A stretch of 18,504 bases of DNA from Actinomycetota bacterium (GTDB lineage Bacteria; Actinomycetota; Thermoleophilia; UBA2241), in contig PMKK01000262.1 in the NCBI GenBank assembly GCA_003157715.1, positions 15,324-33,827 of the forward strand, written 5' to 3'. The notes under the pieces were generated by a model. It was given only the letters and a program-made list of their open reading frames with translations, was not told the origin of the DNA and ran no database searches. The stretch's first letter is position 1. The number at the start of each line of letters is the position of its first letter. Positions 6,132 to 13,629 of this stretch are shown here, one piece after another. A program made the position numbers and the translations under genes.

Positions 6132-6463
6132 ACACTCATGGTCGGTGCAGCCCCGCCTCCTTCGTTTGACCTGACAGCCCCGCGTTTGAGCGCGAACGCC
6201 GCCGCTCGGTCTTGGCGCGACCCTGCGACGAGTCTGCCCAAAGAACGGTTGTCACGCTGCACCTGCGCCTCCGCTTCGCGCATCACGACAGTGCGCGGTG
6301 TGTTGCGGCGCGCGTCGATGCACGAGTACCCCCAGCGTCAGCCTTCTGCTCCAAGTCAGAGGGCGGCACTTGGTCGGCCTGGGCGAACGGAGACGACGAT
6401 CGTCTCCGGCGCCGGTGGTCGTCGAATCCTGGCGCTGACCTGCGCTTGTCCGCTCGTCCCGGG
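6132..6463. other. Convergent intergenic region
   Basis: This lies between the terminator of the sigma operon and the 3' end of the glycosyltransferase gene. I find no supported gene or relic on either strand. The only structure is the hairpin at 6388-6408. Confidence 0.5.
6388..6408 (-). terminator. Hairpin downstream of the glycosyltransferase gene
   Basis: CGGAGACGA (6388-6396) and TCGTCTCCG (6400-6408) form a perfect 9-bp stem with a 3-nt loop, 56 nt past the stop of the minus-strand gene. Confidence 0.5.
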
Positions 6464-8128
6464 CTACCTGGGGGGACCGTTCGTTTGTGTGCGGAGAGCC
6501 GCAAGCAGCGACCCAAAGCTTACCGCGCGCCGCGGGTAGACGACCTCGAAGAGACCGGAAACCGCACTCCGGTAGGGTACGCGGCGCCCATCCAGGGCGC
6601 GCTCGAAATCATCGAGGCCGATGGAAGGGTCCCATTGGTGCGCGCCCGCGATGGTGTTCAGTTCATGCAGCGTGGAGGGCCGGGCAAACACCCAGGCCTG
6701 GCGTGGGCTGCGCTCGACGGCCGCCAGGTAGGGCGGGTAGCGGCTATCGCCGGGGTCGGACGCCACGACCTTACCCTTGCTCTCGAACGTGAGCACGTAG
6801 GCGACCCAATAGCCGGCATAGGCGTGGGACACATGTGACCCTTCGAGGGCGCGCGCAAGAGGGCCAAGCCATTCCTGGTTGGGATCCGCTCGCCAGCTCG
6901 TCCAGGTGGAGCGCGCGCCGCCGCTGGAGGCGAGCGGGGTGTAGGGAGCAAGCCGCGCCGCCGCCGTCAGGCTCATGGCAAGCGCGACGATCACCGCCAG
7001 GGCCGGAAGGCAACGCCCGAACCGCCCCGGCAGCCGCGACCATGCCCGAAACCCATACACGCCCGAGGCGACAAGCAGGGCGAGCAAGGGAGCCAGGTAG
7101 AGCGCATAGCGGCCGTCGTTCCAGTAGACCGCATACGACGAATACGCGTAGAGAAACGGGAACGGGGCGAGCCACAACACCGGCAAAAGGACGCGGCGGC
7201 GATAGGCGAGAACGACGGACCAGACAACGAGCAGCGCGCCAAGCAGAACGTAGAGAGCAAACCCGAGGGGAGAGGGCACAAGCCAGCCGCCGTTGCTGCG
7301 CAGCCGAAGGCCAAGGGCGAGGGGCGCCACGTGACTGAAGTAGGTGACCAGCCGTTGCGTAAAGGTCGACCCGTGCAGAACAGCTGACGGAGTCCGCAGC
7401 GACGGATAGCGGTGTCCCACGTTGACCGCAAGCCAGGGCAGCGCACCCAGCAGCACCGCGGCGGCGGCGAGGCCCACTCCGGGCAGGCGCAGGCGAAGGC
7501 GGCCCCGTAGTGCGCAGTAGGCAAGCCAGATCGCGGCCGGCAGGACCAAGTAGACGATCTCCGGCGAACACCACCAGCCGAGCCCGGCCGCCAGGCCGAG
7601 CACCGCCCAGTCGACGTGGCGCGACGCTTGGCTCTCGGTGAGGCGCAGCGCGAAGAGGACCACGAGCAGGCCGCAGACCAGTGTCGCCAGGCGAAAACCG
7701 TACTCGACCGTCGACAGGTACAGGTACACCTCGGGCCAGAGCCAGAAGATGAGCGCGGCCAGCGCCCCGACGCGAGCATCGAACAGTCGCCACCCGATTC
7801 GCCAGACGAGCAACGCAGCGGCTCCGTCGAGCAGGATCGGAGCGATCCCAAGGACGAGGCGCGACTGGCCGAAGAGGGCAAACAGGACGGCGACAAGGTA
7901 GGGTTCGCCGCCGCCGTAGCGCTGTCCCCAGTAGAAGGCAAAGAAGTGCCCGTGAAGGATCTCGCGGGCCATGAGGCCGACCACGGCCTGGTCCGAGTTG
8001 ATCGGTGCGCGTCCAAGGATCCAGATGCGCAGAAACAGACCGACGACAACCAACAGGCCGATCGTAACACGTGCCGCGAGTACAGGCGCGTCGCGAGAGC
8101 GTGCCTCACCGGTGACAGGCAGCGTCAT
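6464..8128 (-). CDS. GT-C-fold membrane glycosyltransferase (PMT/ArnT-like)
   Basis: 554 residues from ATG 8128, which overlaps the stop of the binding-protein gene as ATGA; the open frame runs further upstream but only as a shadow of that gene. Helix 1 (about 20-40) is followed by the first outer loop INSDQAVVGLMAREILHG, with Asp46 in the place of the catalytic acid of GT39/GT83-type enzymes, and WGQRYGGGEPYLVAVLFALFG, as in actinobacterial PMT-like proteins. About ten further helices follow, then an outer C-terminal domain of about 150 residues. By family it should transfer sugar from a polyprenyl-phosphate donor to an acceptor outside the membrane; donor and acceptor are unknown. The coupling to a solute-binding protein is unusual. 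Confidence 0.8.
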   Translation of the reverse strand: MTLPVTGEARSRDAPVLAARVTIGLLVVVGLFLRIWILGRAPINSDQAVVGLMAREILHGHFFAFYWGQRYGGGEPYLVAVLFALFGQSRLVLGIAPILLDGAAALLVWRIGWRLFDARVGALAALIFWLWPEVYLYLSTVEYGFRLATLVCGLLVVLFALRLTESQASRHVDWAVLGLAAGLGWWCSPEIVYLVLPAAIWLAYCALRGRLRLRLPGVGLAAAAVLLGALPWLAVNVGHRYPSLRTPSAVLHGSTFTQRLVTYFSHVAPLALGLRLRSNGGWLVPSPLGFALYVLLGALLVVWSVVLAYRRRVLLPVLWLAPFPFLYAYSSYAVYWNDGRYALYLAPLLALLVASGVYGFRAWSRLPGRFGRCLPALAVIVALAMSLTAAARLAPYTPLASSGGARSTWTSWRADPNQEWLGPLARALEGSHVSHAYAGYWVAYVLTFESKGKVVASDPGDSRYPPYLAAVERSPRQAWVFARPSTLHELNTIAGAHQWDPSIGLDDFERALDGRRVPYRSAVSGLFEVVYPRRAVSFGSLLAALRTQTNGPPR

Positions 8129-9984
8129 CTCATGCGTCGCCCACGCAGCCAGGCGATCAGCGCCACGGAGAGCATCAGCGCGATGATCAGGCCTGCCGGA
8201 AGCAGGGGCAGAGACCTCCGCGACTCGGCGCGTTTGGCCGAGCCCACACTCGCCGGGTGCACGGTGAGGTAGCTCGCCATCACGGGCGAGGTGAAGAACG
8301 CGCCGCCCCTCTTGCCCGGCGTGAACTGCCAGCCCCGCCAGCCCTTGGCGTTGTAGGCCTCGGCGTACTCGGGATAGGCCGTCGGGATGTAGGGCGATTG
8401 CCGGTAGATGATCTGCTCCATCTTGTGCACGATCGCCGCCCGCCGGGCCGGGTCGACCGTGGTCTGCTGCTGCAGGAAGAGCTTGTCGTACCGCGGGTCG
8501 GACCAGGCGCAGTCGCTCCAGCCGGTGCCGATCTGCGACGTGGTGAAGACGCTGAGGATGAAGTTGGGGTCGGGATCGCCGCCCCAGCCCCACAGGAACA
8601 TGTCGTAGTCAGGCTCGAAGGTCTTCCCTTTCATGTTGTAGAGACCGTCGTCGATCGCGCCGTCGTCCATAGCGGAGAGCTTGATCTTCAGGCCCAGCGC
8701 CCCGAACCATCCCGCGATCAGCTTGCCGGCCGACCGGCTGGATGCGGAGGCGGCCCTGGTCCAGAGGCGCAGCACAATCGGCTTGCCTTGCTTGTTCAGG
8801 CGCGCGCCGTTCTTGAGCGGATAGCCCGCGGCGGTGAGCATCTGACCCGCTTTGGCCAGATCGAACGTGTACTTCTCGCTCGCCGGCGGCTCCCAGTGCC
8901 AATCCGGGTCGCTCCACAGATGCGAGGTCAGGACCGAGGTGGCGGGCTGGGCGGAGCCACCGTAAGCGATCTGCACCAGCTTCTGGTGGTCGATGCCCCA
9001 CTGGAGCGCCTGGCGGAAGTGCCAGTCCTTGAGGACGGGGTTGCCGAGCGAGGGGCCGCCCGTGTAGCAGTTGAAGCCAAGCTCGTCGAGCTCGGGGCCG
9101 ATGCAGGAGGTCACGCGCAGGCTGACATCACTTTGGAGGTCTTGGTACTGGGTGGTGGCCAGCCCCCAGGCTCCTTGCAGGTACCCCGAGCGCAGATCCT
9201 GGTCGAGCTGCACCGAGTCTCTGTAGTAGATGAACTCCACCTCGTCGATCTTGGGTGCGCCACCCCAGTAGTCAGGGTTGGCCATCAGGTCGGCGTGGTC
9301 GTGTGGGTAGTACCCGGTGAGCTGGAAGGGACCGCTGCCAACCATGGGCAGCGTCGGCTCGGCGCTCGCGGCCTGGTCGCCCGACAGCGCGGCCCAGACG
9401 TGTTGCGGGACGATGGGGATCGCGGCCTCGAGCATGTTCGCCTTGGGCCTGGTGCAAGTGAACACGACCGTGTTGTCGTCAGGCGCGACGACGCTCTTCA
9501 CGAAGTTCACGTACATCGCGTAGTTGCTGAGCTGGTTCCGGATGACGTAGTTGTAGCTGAAGGCCACATCGTGAGCAGTGAGCGGCGCGCCGTCCTGCCA
9601 GGTGACACCGGAGCGGATGTGGAAGGTCCACACCCTGCCGCCATCGGAGATCGTCCAGCGATCGGCCAGGCCCGTGGCACGGGCACCCTGTGGATGGCCG
9701 AAGTCGCCGGCGCCGAAGCCGACCATGAGGTCGTAGTTGAGCGAACAGATCTCGCGAGCCGCGGGCGATTGACCGGCGAAAGGATTCAGGTCATCGGGCG
9801 TGTCGTTCAGGACGCCCAGCCTCAAGACCACGTTCGACCGTGCCGCGGCGACGCTGCCTTGGGCGAGCGCGGTCACCATACCCCACGAGAGCCCCACACC
9901 GAGGACTCCAGCCAGGCACACCAAGGTGAGACGGAGCCTCGACGGAACTACGCGCGATTCTATGAGAGACAACGTTCTTGACAT
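8125..9984 (-). CDS. ABC-type peptide/oligopeptide-binding protein (SBP family 5) anchored at both ends
   Basis: 619 residues. An N-terminal hydrophobic segment (about 19-42) ends near AQG, and no lipobox Cys is seen. The family-5 core follows: LRLGVLNDTPDDLNPF, LADRWTISDGGRVWTFHIRS, VTWQDGAPLTAHDVAFSYNY, GSGPFQLTGYYP, YWGGAPKIDEVEF, DWHFRQALQWGIDH, DYDMFLWGWGGDPDPNF and YIPTAYPEYAEAYN. A Ser/Arg-rich linker leads to a C-terminal transmembrane helix (LLPAGLIIALMLSVALIAWL, about 592-611) and a basic tail. The C-terminal anchor is odd, because ordinary Gram-positive binding proteins are lipoproteins. No permease or ATPase gene is within the window. The ATG at 9984 has a modest GAGGA upstream. 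The role may be peptide capture or presentation for the coupled glycosyltransferase; this is inference. Confidence 0.85.
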   Translation of the reverse strand: MSRTLSLIESRVVPSRLRLTLVCLAGVLGVGLSWGMVTALAQGSVAAARSNVVLRLGVLNDTPDDLNPFAGQSPAAREICSLNYDLMVGFGAGDFGHPQGARATGLADRWTISDGGRVWTFHIRSGVTWQDGAPLTAHDVAFSYNYVIRNQLSNYAMYVNFVKSVVAPDDNTVVFTCTRPKANMLEAAIPIVPQHVWAALSGDQAASAEPTLPMVGSGPFQLTGYYPHDHADLMANPDYWGGAPKIDEVEFIYYRDSVQLDQDLRSGYLQGAWGLATTQYQDLQSDVSLRVTSCIGPELDELGFNCYTGGPSLGNPVLKDWHFRQALQWGIDHQKLVQIAYGGSAQPATSVLTSHLWSDPDWHWEPPASEKYTFDLAKAGQMLTAAGYPLKNGARLNKQGKPIVLRLWTRAASASSRSAGKLIAGWFGALGLKIKLSAMDDGAIDDGLYNMKGKTFEPDYDMFLWGWGGDPDPNFILSVFTTSQIGTGWSDCAWSDPRYDKLFLQQQTTVDPARRAAIVHKMEQIIYRQSPYIPTAYPEYAEAYNAKGWRGWQFTPGKRGGAFFTSPVMASYLTVHPASVGSAKRAESRRSLPLLPAGLIIALMLSVALIAWLRGRRMR

Positions 9985-10037
9985 GTGCCGGCGTCCTCGC
10001 TCCGTGGCTCGTTGCCATCATAGACGAAGGAGATTGG

Positions 10038-10115
10038 GTCGCCGTGGTGCGCAACGGCTCGCAGTGGTCGTGGGGCGACGATAGCGGCGGTCAGCTGGGC
10101 CTCGGCACCAGTACC
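10038..10115 (+). pseudogene. RCC1-repeat fragment
   Basis: 26 codons read VAVVRNGSQWSWGDDSGG then QLGLGTST, matching one RCC1 repeat (xGxxWxWGxNxxGQLGxGTxT). No start, no further repeats and no stop of its own are present. It is fused within about 25 bp to the recombinase tail. It is the debris of a larger RCC1-propeller gene. Confidence 0.6.
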
Positions 10116-10137
10116 TGCCGCTGTGAAAGCCGCTCCA

Positions 10138-10332
10138 TCCGGTCACCACGGACACGCCACCGTCTCGATCACCCTGGACACCTACTCGCACGCCATCCCG
10201 GCGATGCAGGAAGAGGCGGCGGCGCTGATCGCAGGGCTGGTGTTCGCCGAGCAAGAAAGGGCAACGGTCCGCGAGTTTGTACGCCCTGGGGCCCGGGTAG
10301 CCCATTTGCCGAAGACAGGGTGCTGGTGCTGA
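10138..10332 (+). pseudogene. Tyrosine recombinase (phage-type integrase) C-terminal relic
   Basis: The frame reads GHHGHATVSITLDTYSHAIP, then AMQEEAAALIAGLVFAEQ, and ends at TGA 10330-10332. GHATVSITLDTYSH is the catalytic C-terminal signature: a His of the active site, then the nucleophile Tyr in DTYSH. All of the enzyme before this point, including the catalytic Arg and Lys, is missing, so it cannot work. A related tail lies at 17204-17303 in the same orientation. Confidence 0.75.
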
Positions 10333-10368
10333 GCGGGGCGTGCAGGGTTTCGGTAGCTCCACCAGGAC

Positions 10369-10394
10369 GGGCGCCACGTGAAGAGGTGGTGCCC
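10369..10394. other. Hairpin between the integrase relic and the FG-GAP gene
   Basis: GGGCGCCAC (10369-10377) pairs with GTGGTGCCC (10386-10394) across 8 nt, with one G-T wobble. It may be an old terminator of the recombinase gene or a leader stem of the gene at 10461. Confidence 0.35.
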
Positions 10395-10460
10395 CCAACG
10401 TGGTCAAGTGTGCGAAGACCTGACCGGCAGCGGGGTCTCCCACCAGGGAGAGGAGTAGCC

Positions 10461-11723
10461 GTGAAGCGTCTGTCGATCCTCGCCGTCGCATCTCTCGCCG
10501 TCATGGCGGCCCTTTGGGCCGGTACCGGCGTCAGTGCAGCTGCCACAGGGAGCGTCCCGGCAACGGTCGTGCCGCCCGGCACCCTGCTGGCCAGCCTGAG
10601 CGATCCCGGCGGCAGGCTCGGTGATTCCTTTGGTAACGCTGTGGCTGTCGACGGCAACACCGCTGTCGTCGCCGGGTACGCGACGGGGCCGGGTGTCGTC
10701 TACATCTACGAGAAGGGTAAGGCCGGGTGGCCGACGAGCCCGAACGTCACCCTGGTCGGTCCCGCTGGGGCCGACCTGTTCGGTAACGCCGTCGCGATCA
10801 ACGGCAACACCATCGTGGTCGGGGCTTACGGCACCACGGTGGGCACCAACTTCTCAGAGGGCGCCGCCTACATCTACGTCAAGACCAAGTCGGGCTGGCC
10901 TACCACGCCGACTGCGAGCCTCTACGACCCCGCGGCTACCACGGGCGACACCTTCGGCTCGGCCGTAGCAGTCGCGCCGACGACGGATTCGCGGACCAAC
11001 GTCATCGTCGGGGCGAGCGGAACCTACCCCTCGCCCGGGGCCGCCTACATCTACGTCAGGCGTCTCGGGCAGCGCTGGCCGACGCAGCCGACGACCACCC
11101 TGGCAGATCCGGCCGCCACGGCCGGCGACTACTTCGGCGGCGCGGTGGCGATCTCAGCCGACACCGCCGTCGTCGGCGCGCTCAACGGCAACGCCGCCTA
11201 CGTCTACGCGCGCAAGCACCTCGGCGGCTGGCCGACGAAGCCGGCCACTACACTGACCGATCCCGCGGCCTCATCCGGCGATCAATTCGGTAACGCGGTG
11301 GCACTCGACGGCCACACCCTGGTGGTAGGCGCCGATTTCACGAATGGTGCCCAGGGTGCAGCCTACGTCTACACGAGGGGCAAGTCCGGCTGGCCGAGCA
11401 CGCCGACAGTGAGCCTGGCCGACCCGCTGAGCTCGACCAACGACGAGTTCGGCGTCTCGGTCGCGGTCGACGGGCCCGCACTCGTGGTGGGCTCCGACGA
11501 AGCCAACGCGACAGGCGCCGCCTACTCCTATCACCAGGGCAAAAAGGGCTGGCCGACGAGCCCAACCACGACGATCAACGACCCGGGCCCGTCTTCATCC
11601 TATCCGGGCGACCGCTTCGGCTCCGCCGTCGGCCTCGCAAGCAACTCGGTCGTTGTCGGCGCCTTCTTCACCTATGGCTCCTACTATGGGTCGATCGGGG
11701 CCGCCTACATCTTCACGCCGTAG
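10461..11723 (+). CDS. Secreted seven-repeat FG-GAP beta-propeller protein
   Basis: 420 residues from GTG 10461, preceded by AGGGAGAGG; the longer open frame upstream only crosses the RCC1 and integrase relics. A signal peptide (MKRLSILAVASLAVMAALWA, cleavage near VSAAA) is followed by seven repeats of about 50-60 residues. Each has the plan (T/S)LxDP, GDxFGxAVA, xxVVGA, GAAYxYxxxxxGWPTxPT, which is the FG-GAP/integrin-alpha type. The seventh repeat stops at GAAYIFTP, and the N-terminal strand LLASLSDP can complete it, so a closed seven-blade propeller is expected. Such proteins usually bind ligands or metal at the cell surface. There is no anchor, so it is probably released. The repeats are also visible at DNA level. 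Confidence 0.85.
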   Translation: MKRLSILAVASLAVMAALWAGTGVSAAATGSVPATVVPPGTLLASLSDPGGRLGDSFGNAVAVDGNTAVVAGYATGPGVVYIYEKGKAGWPTSPNVTLVGPAGADLFGNAVAINGNTIVVGAYGTTVGTNFSEGAAYIYVKTKSGWPTTPTASLYDPAATTGDTFGSAVAVAPTTDSRTNVIVGASGTYPSPGAAYIYVRRLGQRWPTQPTTTLADPAATAGDYFGGAVAISADTAVVGALNGNAAYVYARKHLGGWPTKPATTLTDPAASSGDQFGNAVALDGHTLVVGADFTNGAQGAAYVYTRGKSGWPSTPTVSLADPLSSTNDEFGVSVAVDGPALVVGSDEANATGAAYSYHQGKKGWPTSPTTTINDPGPSSSYPGDRFGSAVGLASNSVVVGAFFTYGSYYGSIGAAYIFTP

Positions 11724-11880
11724 AGTCGCCACACTGCCATCTCATGGATCAGTGGCATGTACGGCTTGCGACATTCCTCGACCTGCCGCCCGACGCGGGA
11801 CCATCCTCGGCAAGCCGCCGACTCTGACCGAACTCGCCCTGAGGCCCAACCGAGGTCTGGCCGCCGGATGAGCGCCGTGG

Positions 11881-11886
11881 TACCCT
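11881..11886 (+). promoter_or_regulatory. Candidate extended -10 box, leaderless start
   Basis: TGGTACCCT ends 7 nt before ATG 11894. No Shine-Dalgarno is present, so transcription may begin at the start codon. No clear -35 is seen. Confidence 0.35.
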
Positions 11887-11893
11887 GCCCCGC

Positions 11894-12664
11894 ATGCCTG
11901 CCAGGCCCGCGCAATCGCCGTATCGGCGAGCCCTCCGAGTCCCCGCCGAGATCACCGCCTACTTCTGGATGATCAAAGGCCTGTCGACCGCCATGGGCGA
12001 GTCGACCTCGGACTACCTCGTCCACGCGATCCATCCCGTGCCCGCCGTGCTACTGGGCTTCGCCGGCTTTCTGGTGGCGCTGGTGCTGCAGTTCTCGATG
12101 CGCCGCTATCTCGCCTGGACCTACTGGTTCGCGGTGGTCATGGTGGGCGTCTTTGGCACGATGGCCGCCGATGTGCTCCACGTCGGGCTCGGCGTGCCCT
12201 ACTTCGCCTCGGCCACCCTGTACGGGGTCGCCCTGGCCGCCGTCTTTGGGACCTGGCAGAGATCCGAGAAGACGCTCTCGATCCACAGCGTCGATCGGTT
12301 TCGCCGCGAGGCCTTCTACTGGGCCGCGGTGGTCGCGACCTTCGCCCTGGGCACCGCGGCCGGGGATCTGACCGCCTACACGTTTCACCTGGGGTACTTC
12401 TACTCGATCCTGCTCTTCGCCGCGGTGATCGTCATCCCCGCCATCGGCTACTGGCGGTTGCACTGGAACGCGATCTTCACCTTCTGGTTTGCCTACGTGG
12501 TCACCCGGCCGCTGGGCGCCTCGTGCGCCGACTGGATGGGCAAACCCGTCAGCCTCGGTGGGCTCGGCTTCGGTCAAGGCCGAGTCAGCCTGGTGATGAC
12601 GGTCCTCATCGTCTGCCTGGTCGCCTATCTTGCGGTCACGCGCAAGGACGTGCAGCGCGACTAA
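11894..12664 (+). CDS. COG4705 / DUF347-type membrane protein
   Basis: 256 residues with about seven or eight helices. Two related halves carry the family words: EITAYFWMIKGLSTAMGEST then SDYL (about 18-42), and WNAIFTFWFAYVVTRPLGAS then CADWMGKP (about 197-225), the latter followed by GGLGFGQG. These motifs define COG4705/DUF347, a bacterial membrane family whose substrate I cannot state. The ATG at 11894 has no ribosome-binding site but lies just after a -10-like hexamer, suggesting a leaderless mRNA. It is a single gene converging on the nitroreductase. Confidence 0.8.
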   Translation: MPARPAQSPYRRALRVPAEITAYFWMIKGLSTAMGESTSDYLVHAIHPVPAVLLGFAGFLVALVLQFSMRRYLAWTYWFAVVMVGVFGTMAADVLHVGLGVPYFASATLYGVALAAVFGTWQRSEKTLSIHSVDRFRREAFYWAAVVATFALGTAAGDLTAYTFHLGYFYSILLFAAVIVIPAIGYWRLHWNAIFTFWFAYVVTRPLGASCADWMGKPVSLGGLGFGQGRVSLVMTVLIVCLVAYLAVTRKDVQRD

Positions 12665-12742
12665 TCGGAGGCGAGCGAACCCCGGTAGGAAGCTTCGATC
12701 GGCGGACGCTGTCGTCACGCACCCACGCGCGCCGGTCTTCAA

Positions 12743-12762
12743 GTTCGGTATCGCGACCGAAC
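12743..12762. terminator. Bidirectional hairpin between convergent genes
   Basis: GTTCGGT (12743-12749) and ACCGAAC (12756-12762) form a perfect 7-bp stem with a 6-nt loop in the 108-bp gap between the membrane protein and the nitroreductase stops. Confidence 0.45.
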
Positions 12763-12772
12763 CAGCCTCGAC

Positions 12773-13393
12773 TCAGTCGAGCCAGGTCGTAACGCCGGCG
12801 GCATCGGGGATTGCCCGTGCCTCGGGGGGCTGCACGGGCGCGCCGACGGCACAGCCGTTGAGAGCGTGCTCGCCGACCGGCAGGCCGAGGAGCTCGCAAA
12901 ACGCAGGGTCGTCGCTCATCGTGGTGGTCATCGAGACGAGATGCATGCCAAGCCCGAGGGCGGTGGCCATGAGCCACATGTTCTCCAGGGCGTGGGCCAG
13001 TGACTGGGCGGCGGCCAGACTCTGGGGCTCGGCGACCACGACATAGTAGGGCGCGGTGCCGACGCCGAGGATGCGTCCCTCGGCGACCGGCCCCAGGCGA
13101 GCGCGCAGCGGAGCCGGCGTCTCGGGCGCGGCCAGGACCTGCTGGGCATGGGTCTGGATCGCCCGGGCGGCAGCGCTCAGCGCGGCGCTCGCTGGGGAAA
13201 GCACGAAGAAGCGCCGGTCGAGTGCTCCCCCAGGACTCATGGCCGCGGCATAGGGTGCCGCAAGGCCGGCGGCGATGATCCGTTCGAGGTCCTTGCGAGC
13301 CGGCATCGCGTCAGAGAAGCTGCGCACGGAACGCCGCTCGGCGATGACCTTGGTAAGGACCCTGGCGGCCTCTGTGTCCGGTGATGGGCTCAT
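12773..13393 (-). CDS. Nitroreductase-family FMN oxidoreductase
   Basis: 206 residues from ATG 13393, chosen because GGGAGG lies just upstream; an earlier in-frame start at 13525 has none. The N-terminus has IAERRSVRSFSDAMPARKDL (about 17-36), the FMN-phosphate-binding RRSxRxF motif, then IIAAGLAAPYAAAM. The second half has LAHALENMWLMATALGLGMH, the nitroreductase dimer/flavin helix. Members reduce nitro groups, quinones or unsaturated bonds using NAD(P)H, as cytoplasmic dimers; the substrate is not predictable. It is transcribed after the C45 gene, but a strong terminator separates them. Confidence 0.85.
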   Translation of the reverse strand: MSPSPDTEAARVLTKVIAERRSVRSFSDAMPARKDLERIIAAGLAAPYAAAMSPGGALDRRFFVLSPASAALSAAARAIQTHAQQVLAAPETPAPLRARLGPVAEGRILGVGTAPYYVVVAEPQSLAAAQSLAHALENMWLMATALGLGMHLVSMTTTMSDDPAFCELLGLPVGEHALNGCAVGAPVQPPEARAIPDAAGVTTWLD

Positions 13394-13532
13394 TTTGCCT
13401 CCCGTATCTCGACTTCGCGACCACCTCGGCGGCTGCTTGACAAGCCTACCAACGCGCTCGTCATGGGGCGACCGGCTGCCCGGGGGTGTCGGTGGGAGGA
13501 TCGCGACAAGCCGTGGGGCCGTCAAAGCAAGT

Positions 13533-13565
13533 GGCGTCCCCCTCCCGCGTTGGGAGGGGGACGCC
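13533..13565 (-). terminator. Perfect 14-bp hairpin terminator of the C45 hydrolase gene
   Basis: GGCGTCCCCCTCCC (13533-13546) and GGGAGGGGGACGCC (13552-13565) pair perfectly across a 5-nt loop. On the minus strand, downstream of the hydrolase stop, the stem is followed by a moderately T-rich stretch (CTTGCTTTG). Confidence 0.85.
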
Positions 13566-13629
13566 CGATCATGCTCCGTTATCGAGCGGAGAACCGCACG
13601 CTCAGGTCGGCGTGCGCGTCACCCGTCCG

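Noticed and set aside
8257..9981. Long plus-strand open frame opposite the binding-protein gene
   Set aside because: It has no family signature and reads as a reverse-complement shadow of a clear SBP family 5 gene with strong codon-position GC bias.
10461..11723. CRISPR or other DNA repeat array
   Set aside because: The repeating DNA words come from the FG-GAP protein repeats; there is no short direct repeat with regular spacers anywhere in the window.
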